Below are positions 28,367-37,378 of a DNA stretch of 64,000 nucleotides, one piece after another. The stretch covers positions 464,573-528,572 of the forward strand of contig NZ_JACPOF010000017.1 in NCBI RefSeq assembly GCF_016185115.1, written 5' to 3'. A model generated the notes under the pieces. The model saw only the letters and a program-made list of their open reading frames with translations, ran no database searches and had not been told where the DNA came from. Position 1 is the first letter of the stretch, and each line of letters begins with the position of its first letter. The position numbers and the translations under genes are program-made. Source of the DNA: Polaromonas sp. (GTDB lineage: Bacteria > Pseudomonadota > Gammaproteobacteria > Burkholderiales > Burkholderiaceae_C).

Positions 28367-29211
28367 GCGGCTACCAGGCCACGCAACTTCGGCAAGGCGG
28401 CCAGGGCATTGGCCGTGGTCGCGATAGCCAGCGCCTGGGGAGTCATGCACCTGAGCGACGCGACCACCTCCGCGATGCGCGGCAACTCTGCCGGTTCATT
28501 GCGACCCTGGGCCTGGCCCTGCTCCCGGTCTGCGGCAGTTTTGTAAAGCCAGTAGGGCGGGATGTCGGGCGAGTCGGTTTCCATCACCAGCGCATTCAGC
28601 GGCAGCTCAGCCGCAAGCCGGCGCAACTGCAAGGCAGGCTCGAAAGTCACTGCCCCGCCAAAGCCCAGCCTGAAACCCAGCTTGACGAATTCCTGCGCCT
28701 GCTGGTCGCTGCCGTTGAAGGCGTGACCTATGCCAGTCCAGCCGGCCTCGGGCACGATCTCGCGCAGATGCTTGAGCAGCTTGTCGGCTGAGCGCCTCAC
28801 ATGAAGAATGACAGGCAGGCCATGCTTGCGGGCCAGCTTGAGCTGGGCGCGGTAAAAGAATTCCTGTCGCTCCCGCATCAGGCTTGTGGTCAACGCTGGC
28901 ACGAAATAATCGAGTCCAATCTCACCGACTGCGACAAGGCGCGGGTCGGCCCTGGCCCGGCCCAGCGCCTCATCCAGGGTTTCCAGATCCGCCTCTGCTG
29001 CGTCAGGAACGCAAAGGGGGTGTATGCCCAGGGCGTAACTCCAGGAAAACGCATGGGCCAGCCCGGCCACCTTGCTGAAATTGCCGGCTGCTACAGCAGG
29101 TATGACACAGTGGGTGACCCCGGCGGCAACGGCGCGCGCATGCACAGCCATGGCCTCGCCCGCAAATTCTGCCGCGTCAAGATGGCAATGCGTGTCTATC
29201 CAGAAAGTCAT
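28363..29211 (-). CDS. TatD-family metal-dependent hydrolase
   Basis: 282-residue TIM-barrel DNase. Metal ligands: HCHLD near residue 8, GEIGLDY near 98, ILHVRRS near 137, IGHAFNGS near 162, and the Asp of METDSPDIPP near 212. Family members act as 3'-5' nucleases. First gene of a three-gene unit with a DNA glycosylase, in keeping with DNA repair. Confidence 0.93.
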   Translation of the reverse strand: MTFWIDTHCHLDAAEFAGEAMAVHARAVAAGVTHCVIPAVAAGNFSKVAGLAHAFSWSYALGIHPLCVPDAAEADLETLDEALGRARADPRLVAVGEIGLDYFVPALTTSLMRERQEFFYRAQLKLARKHGLPVILHVRRSADKLLKHLREIVPEAGWTGIGHAFNGSDQQAQEFVKLGFRLGFGGAVTFEPALQLRRLAAELPLNALVMETDSPDIPPYWLYKTAADREQGQAQGRNEPAELPRIAEVVASLRCMTPQALAIATTANALAALPKLRGLVAA

Positions 29212-29387
29212 GGTGCAGGAAAGGCGGGGTAGTACATAAAGGCAGGGGATATTGACACAGAAGCGTCATAAGCAGAATGAGTACCTGTGACAGCCAAAGC
29301 GCGTGCACGGATGCAAAAATCGTGATACCTTGCTTGCGTCAGCCCGGATATTTCCCTGATTTTGACACCAACCTCACAGGTGAACGG

Positions 29388-30389
29388 ATGCGAAGGCCAG
29401 CCCTCTACAGCAGTTCCACACGCCCTGCAGCGACGCAGGGCCCAGGCCCCGGCGGCGACCCGCCACTGGCAGGGCAAATCGTCATGACAGGTGCCGCCCC
29501 ATCCCGGATGGCACGGCTAAGGCGACATCTTTCCCCCACCAATCTCTACCTGCTTTGGTCCGTGGTGGGCGTGCTGGCGCTCATGCTGGGTATCAGCCTG
29601 TTCATGTCCACCCGTCAGGGCGCGCAGCGGCTGACGCAGGAACACATCAACGCGGCTGTCCTGAAAACGCTTGAAAACACCATACTTCCCTCCCCGGCCG
29701 CCAAGGCCTACGACCTCATTGCCCCGTCGGTGGTGCGCGTGATCGGACTTGGCGAGGAAGCCGATGACAAGGTAGCCGTTAATGGCAAGCCGGGCAAAGA
29801 CCCCAAAAATGCCGGCAAGGATGCCAAAGATGGCAAGGAGCCAAAAGAAATACAGCGCAGCGTGGGTACCGGCGTGGTCATCGTCGACAAGGGCATCATC
29901 CTCACCAACCTGCATGTCGTGCAGGGTGCAAAAATCATCAAAATCACCTTTGCAGACGGCCTGGAAACGACGGCATCGGTCATAGGCGTGCAGCCTGAAA
30001 ATGACCTCGCCGTGCTGCAGGCGCACAAAATTCCGGACGACATGATTGCCGCCACCATGCGCTCGACCGCAGACCTCAGGCCCGGCGACCAGGTCATGGC
30101 CGTTGGTTTTCCGTTTGGCATCGGTCCCTCAGCCTCCGCAGGCGTCGTCTCCGGCCTCAAGCGCAACTTCCGTTCGCCGGAAGGCAAGCAGGAAATGACC
30201 AACCTGATCCAGTTTGATGCGGCAGCGAACCCCGGTAATTCCGGCGGCCCGCTGGTCACCATGGACGGGGAGGTCGTCGGCATCGTCACCGCCATCTACA
30301 ACCCCAACCAGCAACGCACTTTTGTCGGTATAGGCTTTGCCGTGCCGATTGAAAATGCGGCCGCCGCTGCGGGAATGCCGCCGTTCTAG
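29388..30389 (+). CDS. Membrane-anchored S1C (HtrA-like) serine protease without PDZ domain
   Basis: About 333 residues from ATG 29388; ATG 29484 (AGGG upstream) is an equally good start, and an in-frame ATG at 29277 is less likely. One transmembrane helix (LYLLWSVVGVLALMLGISLF) precedes a periplasmic trypsin fold with catalytic His in TNLHVV, Asp in ENDLAV and Ser in PGNSGGP. A Lys/Asp/Gly-rich loop of about 22 residues (KPGKDPKNAGKDAKDG region) is inserted before the first core strand. No PDZ domain follows; the frame ends right after the protease domain. It lies 77 bp before moxR on the same strand. Confidence 0.88.
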   Translation: MRRPALYSSSTRPAATQGPGPGGDPPLAGQIVMTGAAPSRMARLRRHLSPTNLYLLWSVVGVLALMLGISLFMSTRQGAQRLTQEHINAAVLKTLENTILPSPAAKAYDLIAPSVVRVIGLGEEADDKVAVNGKPGKDPKNAGKDAKDGKEPKEIQRSVGTGVVIVDKGIILTNLHVVQGAKIIKITFADGLETTASVIGVQPENDLAVLQAHKIPDDMIAATMRSTADLRPGDQVMAVGFPFGIGPSASAGVVSGLKRNFRSPEGKQEMTNLIQFDAAANPGNSGGPLVTMDGEVVGIVTAIYNPNQQRTFVGIGFAVPIENAAAAAGMPPF

Positions 30390-30466
30390 TTTCAAATTCG
30401 CGGCATTTTTGAACTTTGCAGCCGTGCCCGCCTCTGTCTGAAACACCTGTTTATTGAAGGATCTCC

Positions 30467-31486
30467 ATGGACTCGTTCAACCCGGAAAACGCATCGGCCA
30501 ACCAGGACACCGCCCAGTTGATGGAGCAGATTCTTTATGAGGTCAAACGTGTGGTGGTCGGCCAGGACCGCTTTCTTGAGCGCGTCATGGTGGCCATCCT
30601 CGCGCAGGGGCATTTGCTGGTTGAGGGTGTCCCCGGCCTGGCCAAAACCCTGACCGTCAAGACGCTGGCCGAGACGGTGCGCGGCAACTTCAAACGCATA
30701 CAGTTCACGCCCGACCTGGTGCCCGCCGACCTGGTCGGCACCCGCATCTACAACCAGAAGACCGGCGAATTCACCACCTCGCTGGGCCCGGTATTCACCA
30801 ACCTCCTGTTGGCCGACGAAATCAACCGCGCCCCGGCCAAGGTGCAGAGCGCCCTGCTCGAAGTGATGCAGGAGCGCCAGGTCACCATCGCCGGCGTGAC
30901 GCACAAGGTGCCCTCGCCCTTTCTTGTCATGGCGACCCAGAACCCGATTGAAACAGAGGGTACCTACCCCCTGCCCGAAGCCCAGGTTGACCGCTTCATG
31001 ATGAAGGTGCTGGTCGACTACCCCACCGATGAAGAAGAGTTTGTGATTGTGCAGCGCGTCACAGGCCCGGCCGTCGCCGTGTCCAGCGTGGCCACAACCG
31101 AACAACTTGCAGCCCTGCAGGCCGAATGCCGCAGGATTTATGTCGACCCTTCGCTGGTGCAATATGCAGTGAAACTGGTCTCCGCCACGCGCAACCCTGA
31201 AAAGCACGGCATCAAGGGCCTGTCGCAGTTCATCACCTTCGGTGCCAGCCCGCGCGCCACCATCAACCTCACCGAAGGCGCTCGCGCACTGGCCATGCTG
31301 CGTGGCCGCAGTTATGCCCTGCCCGAGGACATGACCGACCTGGTTCCCGACGTGCTGCGTCATCGCCTTGTGTTGTCATATGAGGCCCTGTCAGAAGGGC
31401 TGACAGCCGATGCAGTTGTCGGAAAGATCATGGCAAAGGTTCCTGCTCCCGCAAAACCCCTGGCCCATGAAAAACTCGCAGCTTAG
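30467..31486 (+). CDS. MoxR-family AAA+ ATPase
   Basis: 339-residue chaperone-like ATPase: Walker A EGVPGLAKTLTVK near 50, Walker B LLADEINRAPAKVQSALLE near 115, MATQNPIETEGTYPLPEAQ near 152. MoxR proteins work with DUF58 and VWA partners on metal insertion, complex assembly or stress resistance; exactly these partners follow. The stop codon abuts a REP-like element. Confidence 0.95.
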   Translation: MDSFNPENASANQDTAQLMEQILYEVKRVVVGQDRFLERVMVAILAQGHLLVEGVPGLAKTLTVKTLAETVRGNFKRIQFTPDLVPADLVGTRIYNQKTGEFTTSLGPVFTNLLLADEINRAPAKVQSALLEVMQERQVTIAGVTHKVPSPFLVMATQNPIETEGTYPLPEAQVDRFMMKVLVDYPTDEEEFVIVQRVTGPAVAVSSVATTEQLAALQAECRRIYVDPSLVQYAVKLVSATRNPEKHGIKGLSQFITFGASPRATINLTEGARALAMLRGRSYALPEDMTDLVPDVLRHRLVLSYEALSEGLTADAVVGKIMAKVPAPAKPLAHEKLAA

Positions 31487-31574
31487 CCCCCACGCTCCGC
31501 CGCTGCGCGGGTCGCTGCCCCCCGAGGGGGCCGCTGCGCCTGCGGCCCGGCAAAGCCGGTTCCACGGCCCCGGC
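31486..31574 (+). repeat. REP-like palindromic repeat, copy 2 (intergenic)
   Basis: Starts GCCCCCACGC at the last base of the moxR stop codon and carries the core GCTGCCCCCCGAGGGGGC, followed by a CGCTGCGCCTGCGGCC arm almost identical to copy 1. It separates moxR from the DUF58 gene and could alter mRNA stability between two genes that normally act together. Confidence 0.8.
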
Positions 31575-31648
31575 CTGCATAAGAGGCAGTTTCGTTTCTC
31601 TTCATGCCGTTACGACGGTCTTTCGCCATCCGTATCTGGAGTTTGCGA

Positions 31649-32593
31649 ATGAGCACACCGACATCCGGCGCAGCCGGTGCGGAGCAACTGCTCAAGCGCC
31701 TTGAGTGGACGGTGCTGCGCCGCCTCGACGGCCTGCTGCAGGGCGACTACCGCACGCTGCTGCGCGGCACTGGCATGGACCTCGCCGACCTGCGCGAATA
31801 CCAGCACCATGATGACGTTCGCCATATCGACTGGAATGTCACGGCGCGTCTGGAAATACCCCACGTCCGCGTCTTTACCGAAGACCGCGAGATGAGCGCC
31901 TGGTTTCTGCTGGACCTGAGCCCCTCCATGGATTTCGGTTCCGGCGAACAGCGCAAACGCAACGTGTCTGCAGAGTTTGTCGCCGTGCTGGCCCGCATGC
32001 TGACCCGCCATGGCAACCGCGTAGGCGCCATGCTGTATGGCTCCGGCGTTGACACCGTGGTCCCCGCGCGTGGCGGCAGGCACCACGTCCTGCATTTGTT
32101 GCACAAGCTGCAGACACGTCCCGAGTCGCCACAGGCTGGCACGACCAAACTGCATGAATTGCTTGAATCGGGTGCCAACCTGATCAAGCGGCGCTCCACC
32201 ATTTTTGTGGTGTCCGACTTCATCAGCGAGACGGGCTGGGAGAAGCCTCTTGGCCTGCTGGCCCAGCGCCATGAGGTTGTGGCCGTACGCCTGCTTGACC
32301 CGCTGGAACTGCAGTTGCCTGACCTCGGCCTGATCCCGATTCGCGACGCAGAAACCGGCGAACAGTTGCTGGTCGACACGCATGACGCAGGTTTCCGCAA
32401 GCGTTTTGCCCGCATTGCCGCACAGCGTGAATCGGATTTGCGGCAGTCGCTGGTGCGCGCCGGCGTGGATGCGCTGGAACTTTCAACCGATGACGACCTG
32501 GTCAATGCGCTGATGCGTTTCACCGACCTGCGCAAGCGCCGCAGCCGCGCATCGTCTGGCGCCATGCCTGCACACCTGAAGCGGGCGGCATAG
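31649..32593 (+). CDS. DUF58-domain protein, MoxR partner
   Basis: 314 residues. Start ATG 31649 (MSTPTSGAAGAEQLLKR) has GGAG upstream; an in-frame start at 31604 lies within sequence with no ribosome site. The DUF58 core is DVRHIDWNVTARLEIPHVRVF near 50 and a degenerate VWA-like strand WFLLDLSPSMDFGS near 88. No transmembrane segment. Between moxR and the VWA gene. Confidence 0.92.
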   Translation: MSTPTSGAAGAEQLLKRLEWTVLRRLDGLLQGDYRTLLRGTGMDLADLREYQHHDDVRHIDWNVTARLEIPHVRVFTEDREMSAWFLLDLSPSMDFGSGEQRKRNVSAEFVAVLARMLTRHGNRVGAMLYGSGVDTVVPARGGRHHVLHLLHKLQTRPESPQAGTTKLHELLESGANLIKRRSTIFVVSDFISETGWEKPLGLLAQRHEVVAVRLLDPLELQLPDLGLIPIRDAETGEQLLVDTHDAGFRKRFARIAAQRESDLRQSLVRAGVDALELSTDDDLVNALMRFTDLRKRRSRASSGAMPAHLKRAA

Positions 32594-32622
32594 GCCCGCA
32601 GACAGAAGACTGAAGGACATCC

Positions 32623-33672
32623 ATGACTTTTCTCTGGCCCGAATTCCTGTGGTTGCTGCTGGTCCTGCCGCTGCTGGTGCTTCTGTATGTCTGGCTGCTG
32701 CGCCGCAAGAAAAAGATGGCGCTGCGTTATGCAAGCCTGTCCATCGTGCGCGAAGCCATGGGCAAAGGCCAGAGCTTCCGCCGGCACATACCGCCCATTC
32801 TTTTCCTGCTTTCGCTGGCTGCGATGTTGATCGCATCGTCCCGACCTTTCGCGGTCGTCACCCTGCCTTCACAACGCGAAACCATCATCCTGGCGATGGA
32901 CGTGTCCGGCAGCATGCGCGCCACTGACGTGCAACCCAATCGCCTGGTCGCCGCGCAGAACGCCGCAAAAGCCTTTCTGAAAGACCTGCCGCGCAATGTG
33001 CGGGTGGGCATAGTCGCATTTGCAGGAACTGCTTCGGTGGTGCAGCCATCCACACTGAGCCGTGAAGACCTGAGCGCGGCCATTGACAAGTTCCAGCTGC
33101 AGCGCGGCACGGCCATAGGTAACGGCATCGTGGTGTCGCTGGCAGAGATTTTCCCGAATGCAGGCATCAGCCTTGACGCCATGCAAAACGGCCGCGACCG
33201 CCAGCGCGGCGTGTCACTGGACCAGGCCGGCAAGGACAAGGACGCCAAACCGGCTTTTGTACCGGTCGCGCCGGGCTCATACACCTCGGCTGCCATCATT
33301 TTGCTGACCGACGGCCAGCGCACCACAGGCGTCGATTCACTGGAGGCCGCCAAGGTCGCTGCAGACCGCGGCATACGTGTCTACACCGTGGGCGTCGGCA
33401 CCGTCGATGGCGAGACCATAGGCTTTGAAGGCTGGTCCATGCGCGTCAAGCTCGATGAAGAAACCCTCAAGGGCATTGCCCGCACGACGCAGGCCGAATA
33501 CTTTTATGCCGGCACGGCAGCCGACCTCAAAAAGGTTTATGAGACGCTGAGTTCGCGACTTGCCGTTGAGAAGAAAGAAACCGAGATCTCCGGATTGATG
33601 GCTTTGGTAGCGGCAGCGCTGGCACTGCTGTCTGCAGGCCTGTCACTGGCCTGGTTCAACCGGATTCTCTGA
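32623..33672 (+). CDS. VWA-domain membrane protein (BatA-like)
   Basis: 349 residues. N-terminal membrane segments (about 5-25 and 55-75), a von Willebrand A domain with MIDAS motif DVSGSM near 92 and TDGQRTTG near 228, and a C-terminal anchor helix (about 325-345). A charged insertion (GKDKDAKPAF region) lies before the fourth VWA strand. With MoxR and DUF58 this is the aerotolerance-type module; its client here is unknown. Confidence 0.92.
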   Translation: MTFLWPEFLWLLLVLPLLVLLYVWLLRRKKKMALRYASLSIVREAMGKGQSFRRHIPPILFLLSLAAMLIASSRPFAVVTLPSQRETIILAMDVSGSMRATDVQPNRLVAAQNAAKAFLKDLPRNVRVGIVAFAGTASVVQPSTLSREDLSAAIDKFQLQRGTAIGNGIVVSLAEIFPNAGISLDAMQNGRDRQRGVSLDQAGKDKDAKPAFVPVAPGSYTSAAIILLTDGQRTTGVDSLEAAKVAADRGIRVYTVGVGTVDGETIGFEGWSMRVKLDEETLKGIARTTQAEYFYAGTAADLKKVYETLSSRLAVEKKETEISGLMALVAAALALLSAGLSLAWFNRIL

Positions 33673-33682
33673 CGCAGCCGCT

Positions 33683-34912
33683 TCAGCTCTTCACATTGCA
33701 CTCGCGCCGCAGCAGGGCCAGTGCGTCATTCAAGGCGTGCACTGAATCGCTTTCAAGCGTCTGCTGCGCTTCATCCACAAAGCCAAGCCACAACTGCAGG
33801 TAGTCGCCCTGGTATTGCAGAGGCGCATGGTCCAGGATGTATTGCCTGGCAAGCTCAACCTCAATGCCTGACTTCTGGATCTTGCGAATCAGCGTGGTCG
33901 CGGTCTTTTCTGTCAGCAGCGTTTTGGGCGCAGCACCGGCAGCCACACATAAAAACAGGGTAAGCAGGGAGCCCTCATCGCTATTACCACCTGTGGCTTT
34001 GCTCCAGGCAAGCGAGGTTTCACGGTCATGGTGATCGACCTCGCTCAAACCATCTTCCAGCCAGAAATACCGGCCCATGAAGGCAGGCGTCTGGTCAAAC
34101 AGGCGGCGGACGGGCAGGCTTGCATCCAGCACCTTGATGCCATCGGCCAGCACGGATTGCCGTACCGCATTGACCACGCCGCCAAATTCAACCGGCAGGT
34201 TTTTGGGCAAGTCCAGTTTGAACCCGGACACATTGGCTGCATATTTTTTTCGCAGCGCTGCAATCATTTTTTCAAATGCAACCCAGTCCGGCATTTTGCT
34301 GCGGCCACAGGCCATGACCAGCAGTGCCGTGCGGATCACCGCCTCGGCATCCTTGCCGGCCTCTTCAAGGTCATCGGCGTCCATGCCCAGTTCATCTGCC
34401 AGCCAGATGGCAGCGTCAATGACATCTGCAACCTGCCTGCGCTTTGAAAGCTCGGCCTGGTAGTCGACCAGGCTGCGCAGCGACCATTTCGCCAGCAGCG
34501 GGATATGCGTATCGGTAAAGCCGCCGCGCTCGTTCATGCCGAAATGGCTGTTCTGCGGCATGGCGATCATGGCCTTGAGCATGTCCGATCCGCCTTTGGA
34601 ACGAGACAGAAAGGAATGGTCGCGCAGCGACTCCGCCGCCTGGCGCAAGTCACCGCCAGATGTACTTTCCAGATAGAGGCTCACCAGGTTGACGATGCGC
34701 GCCCTGGCGGTCTCAAGTTCGGGGCGCAAAAACTCGCTGCCGAAGTAACGCGCGATCTGCACCATGCCCTTGGGCGCATCGGTGCAGATCGCATCAAGCT
34801 TTGCCTGGTCGATGATGCCGTTCCGAATGCCGTACTGCAGCGCCTTTTCGAAAAAAGGCCGGGCGTCGTAGAGTGAGATCGACGAGAGTTCAGCGGCAGC
34901 GTTTGTTGACAT
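33683..34912 (-). CDS. Conserved protein of unknown function in J-domain operon
   Basis: 409 residues, soluble, mostly helical by composition, no signal peptide and no motif I recognise. It begins MSTNAAAELSSISLYDARPFFEKALQYG. It is the last gene of the dnaJ-like operon (32 bp after the previous gene) and converges with the VWA gene. Codon use looks like that of its neighbours. Coding is well supported by length, spacing and operon context. Confidence 0.8.
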   Translation of the reverse strand: MSTNAAAELSSISLYDARPFFEKALQYGIRNGIIDQAKLDAICTDAPKGMVQIARYFGSEFLRPELETARARIVNLVSLYLESTSGGDLRQAAESLRDHSFLSRSKGGSDMLKAMIAMPQNSHFGMNERGGFTDTHIPLLAKWSLRSLVDYQAELSKRRQVADVIDAAIWLADELGMDADDLEEAGKDAEAVIRTALLVMACGRSKMPDWVAFEKMIAALRKKYAANVSGFKLDLPKNLPVEFGGVVNAVRQSVLADGIKVLDASLPVRRLFDQTPAFMGRYFWLEDGLSEVDHHDRETSLAWSKATGGNSDEGSLLTLFLCVAAGAAPKTLLTEKTATTLIRKIQKSGIEVELARQYILDHAPLQYQGDYLQLWLGFVDEAQQTLESDSVHALNDALALLRRECNVKS

Positions 34913-34944
34913 GGAGACAGGCGCTTCTTCTTGAAACGAGGCCT

Positions 34945-35691
34945 TCAGATGGCTGACTCTTCATCCGACTCACGCGCACTCGGCGTCGCCTTGCCTCTAT
35001 CGGTGTCACCGGTTTCGACCTTGCCATCGTCTTCTTCGGCTTCTTCTTCGTCATCAAGGCCAGCGTCATGCGCGCTCGCCTTGGCGCGAAGCACCATCAG
35101 CATCTCGATAAAAAGGTCTGTGCATTCGTAACGCAGTATCCAGGCCAGCTGCATCCAGTCCGCGTCTGCCACTTCATCCTGCGAGAGTACAGGTTTGGCA
35201 TAAGCCGAGGCCAGCAGCGCCGTCTGCGACAGCATCTCGCCGTGATCTTCCATCGCGTCAAAGGTACCGGTGCGGGCAAAGGCCTCGATGCGGCTCCACT
35301 GGTCTGAAAAATAGTCAGCCAGCGCCTCACTGCCACCGTCAAGATCGCCAATAGCATTGAGAAACTCAACCGGCTCGGCATCTTCCCGAAAGATGATGGA
35401 ATTGACCATGCCACGCAGGTGGGTGCGGGTCAGGTCCTTGTACTGCTTTTCAATCACCACGGCACGCGCAAACTGCTGCGGGCTGACCAGCAGGTTGATG
35501 ACCGACTCTTTGGAGTTGTCGTACTCACGTATCACCGCCAGAATGTCCTTGGCCGGCAACTGCTCCAGCACCACCATCAGCGCGGAGTCACCTTCAGCGT
35601 CAGCAAGTTCAACCAGCGCAGATTCGGCGCCCACGATGTCGCCTGCGGCAATCAGGGTCTGGGTCTTGGTGATGAGGGCAAGGTGGTTCAT
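34945..35691 (-). CDS. Conserved acidic-tailed protein of unknown function
   Basis: 248 residues from ATG 35691 (MNHLALITKTQTLIAAGD); the frame continues upstream to 35868 but overlaps the preceding gene. The body is helical with MgtE_N/HEAT-like phrasing (LADAEGDSALMVVLEQLPAKDILAVI), meaning stacked short helices. The C-terminal 45 residues are almost all Asp/Glu/Lys/Ser. Soluble. Third gene of the J-domain operon. Confidence 0.78.
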   Translation of the reverse strand: MNHLALITKTQTLIAAGDIVGAESALVELADAEGDSALMVVLEQLPAKDILAVIREYDNSKESVINLLVSPQQFARAVVIEKQYKDLTRTHLRGMVNSIIFREDAEPVEFLNAIGDLDGGSEALADYFSDQWSRIEAFARTGTFDAMEDHGEMLSQTALLASAYAKPVLSQDEVADADWMQLAWILRYECTDLFIEMLMVLRAKASAHDAGLDDEEEAEEDDGKVETGDTDRGKATPSARESDEESAI

Positions 35692-35710
35692 GGCTTGAAA
35701 TTCTTTGTAT

Positions 35711-36283
35711 TTACTCTTTACGGTCGAAGCCCTGGTCGGCGAGCCAGTCGCCGCCGGCCTCTTCATCGGTGCGCGCATTACCATCGCCGGCATCGTCGCT
35801 GGACTGGGCACGGCCCTCGTCCACATCGTGTTCACGTTCCCGGTCATCGTCTTCACCGTCGTCCTCATGGTCGCCGGCGCTTTGAGAAACCGGGCCGGGC
35901 CTTCCGGCCATGTACTCGAGCCCTGCAGCGACCGTCATGAACCACTCACCGCCCGGCTCCTGCAACACCACATCGGCCATGTCCTGCGCCCACGGCGTGA
36001 GGCCAACGGCATCAGACAGGCTGCTCCACTCGGGGAACTCATCGGCTTCGTGCGTGAGTAAATGGTCCATCACGGCCGGCAGCCTGAAGTTGAAACCCTG
36101 GTGCAACACGACAGCCACCATCTCGGGGCTGAGTTCCATCATCTGCACCAGAAAACCGAGCTCCTGGCGTTTGTCAGCCAGGCGCTGGCGCAGCACATCG
36201 CGGCCTTCAGAGTCAAAGCGCAGGTCATCGAGTTCCGATATATAGGCCGAACGCAGGTCGGTGAAGAAGGGTGAAATGCTCAT
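35711..36283 (-). CDS. Conserved protein of unknown function, acidic C-terminus
   Basis: 190 residues from ATG 36283 (MSISPFFTDLRSAYISELDDLRFDSEG). The first 130 residues are a compact helical domain; the last 55 are an Asp/Glu/Arg-rich tail that is probably disordered. It shares this build with its downstream neighbour. It follows the J-domain gene by 29 bp and precedes the next gene by 19 bp. No known family recognised. Confidence 0.78.
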   Translation of the reverse strand: MSISPFFTDLRSAYISELDDLRFDSEGRDVLRQRLADKRQELGFLVQMMELSPEMVAVVLHQGFNFRLPAVMDHLLTHEADEFPEWSSLSDAVGLTPWAQDMADVVLQEPGGEWFMTVAAGLEYMAGRPGPVSQSAGDHEDDGEDDDREREHDVDEGRAQSSDDAGDGNARTDEEAGGDWLADQGFDRKE

Positions 36284-36312
36284 GCAGCGGTGTGTTTCAT
36301 GTTGCTGCGTTG

Positions 36313-36597
36313 TCAAGGCAGGGAGTTAAAAGGCTTGAAATACGCAGCCCATATTTCACGGGCTGTATCAATGGGACTGTCCAGCAGGTTGCGGCGGCGG
36401 TTGTCGTCATAGGCCTGACGCTTGTCCGCATCCGACAGCACGTCATAGGCTTCCTGCACCGCACGGAAGCGCGCCGCTGCCTCAGGCGCCGCGTTCCTGT
36501 CGGGGTGCCAGAAAGAGGCCTGCTGGCGAAAGGCTTTTTTGACATCTGCCAGGGTAGCGGCGCTGCTGAGGCCAAGAGAGGTGTAGTGGTCTGTCAA
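36313..36597 (-). CDS. Minimal J-domain protein
   Basis: 94-residue protein that is almost only a J domain: helix I DHYTSLGL, HPD in FWHPDRN (about residue 30), helix III AAARFRAVQEAYDVLSDADKRQAYD. A short tail follows. It would stimulate Hsp70 ATPase through HPD. It lacks zinc-finger and substrate-binding regions, so client choice probably comes from partner proteins, perhaps the three unknown proteins encoded behind it. The start is TTG at 36597; no in-frame ATG fits. The 196-bp gap upstream holds no visible gene. Confidence 0.85.
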   Translation of the reverse strand: MTDHYTSLGLSSAATLADVKKAFRQQASFWHPDRNAAPEAAARFRAVQEAYDVLSDADKRQAYDDNRRRNLLDSPIDTAREIWAAYFKPFNSLP

Positions 36598-36793
36598 AGC
36601 TCGGTGGGTAAATTACAGCCCGAATGGCAGGTTATGAACCGCGCCCTGAATGGCATCAGGAAGTGGCCATGGTCAGCACGGGCAACCCTCCATTATCAGG
36701 GAAAGAGCCAAAATTTCCTTGCTCCCGCGTATATCCCCGGCAATCGTCCCCGGAGATAAGGATCTGGCTCTCTGCCTTGCCCCTTCCTGGGGG

Positions 36794-37363
36794 TCAGAAC
36801 TTCTTCATGGAGATGACGCCCTGGTAGATTGAGTTCTCGACCGTGGACGTACTCAATGACCATACAGCAAAGGGCTCGCCATTGCGCCTGATGTTGTAGG
36901 TGATGGTGGTCTGGTTCCGGTTGCTGAAAATCGGAAGGGCATCCGTCTGGTACCCCGATTCCCTGGGAGGCAGCCAGGTTTTGAACGCCGAAGTCAATGC
37001 CGCCGCGTCCACCTTTCTGGCGTAGACGCTGCACAGGTTGCCCGGCTTTGCGCTGACAGCAAAGTACCCGAATTCGTTCTGCTCTACCCAGACCGGCGCA
37101 TCTGCACTGCCTGCAAACCTGGCTGCCGCCTGAGGCTCAAGCCGCTGCAGGCCCAATTGCTGCGCGGCCTCTTCAATCGTGATGCGCTCGGCCACGGTGC
37201 CCATGCACAACTGCATGAACCGTTTCATGGCGTGCTGGGCCGGACGTACGTCAACCGGCGTCTGCGACCAGACCGTTGCAGTGACAAGCGCCAGCATGAG
37301 AACGGCTGTTTTGGCCACTTCCCTGACAGACACCCTGGACAGTGAGATGGGCAAGGAATACAC
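36794..37363 (-). CDS. Small exported protein of unknown function
   Basis: 189 residues with a probable signal peptide ending near TATVWSQT (residue 34). The mature part has a pattern reminiscent of the NMCC_0638 family of small exported proteins (QQLGLQRLEP, then NLCSVYAR, then ending VENSIYQGVISMKKF), but I am not certain of that match. It ends 196 bp from the J-domain gene and starts 15 bp after lolD ends, so it may share the lolCD transcript. Confidence 0.7.
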   Translation of the reverse strand: MYSLPISLSRVSVREVAKTAVLMLALVTATVWSQTPVDVRPAQHAMKRFMQLCMGTVAERITIEEAAQQLGLQRLEPQAAARFAGSADAPVWVEQNEFGYFAVSAKPGNLCSVYARKVDAAALTSAFKTWLPPRESGYQTDALPIFSNRNQTTITYNIRRNGEPFAVWSLSTSTVENSIYQGVISMKKF

Positions 37364-37378
37364 GGCCTGCGTCCCCGT

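Noticed and set aside
29760..29860. Lys/Asp/Gly-rich repeat in the S1C protease gene considered as a separate element
   Set aside because: It is in frame, has normal codon use and probably is a flexible loop, not inserted mobile DNA.
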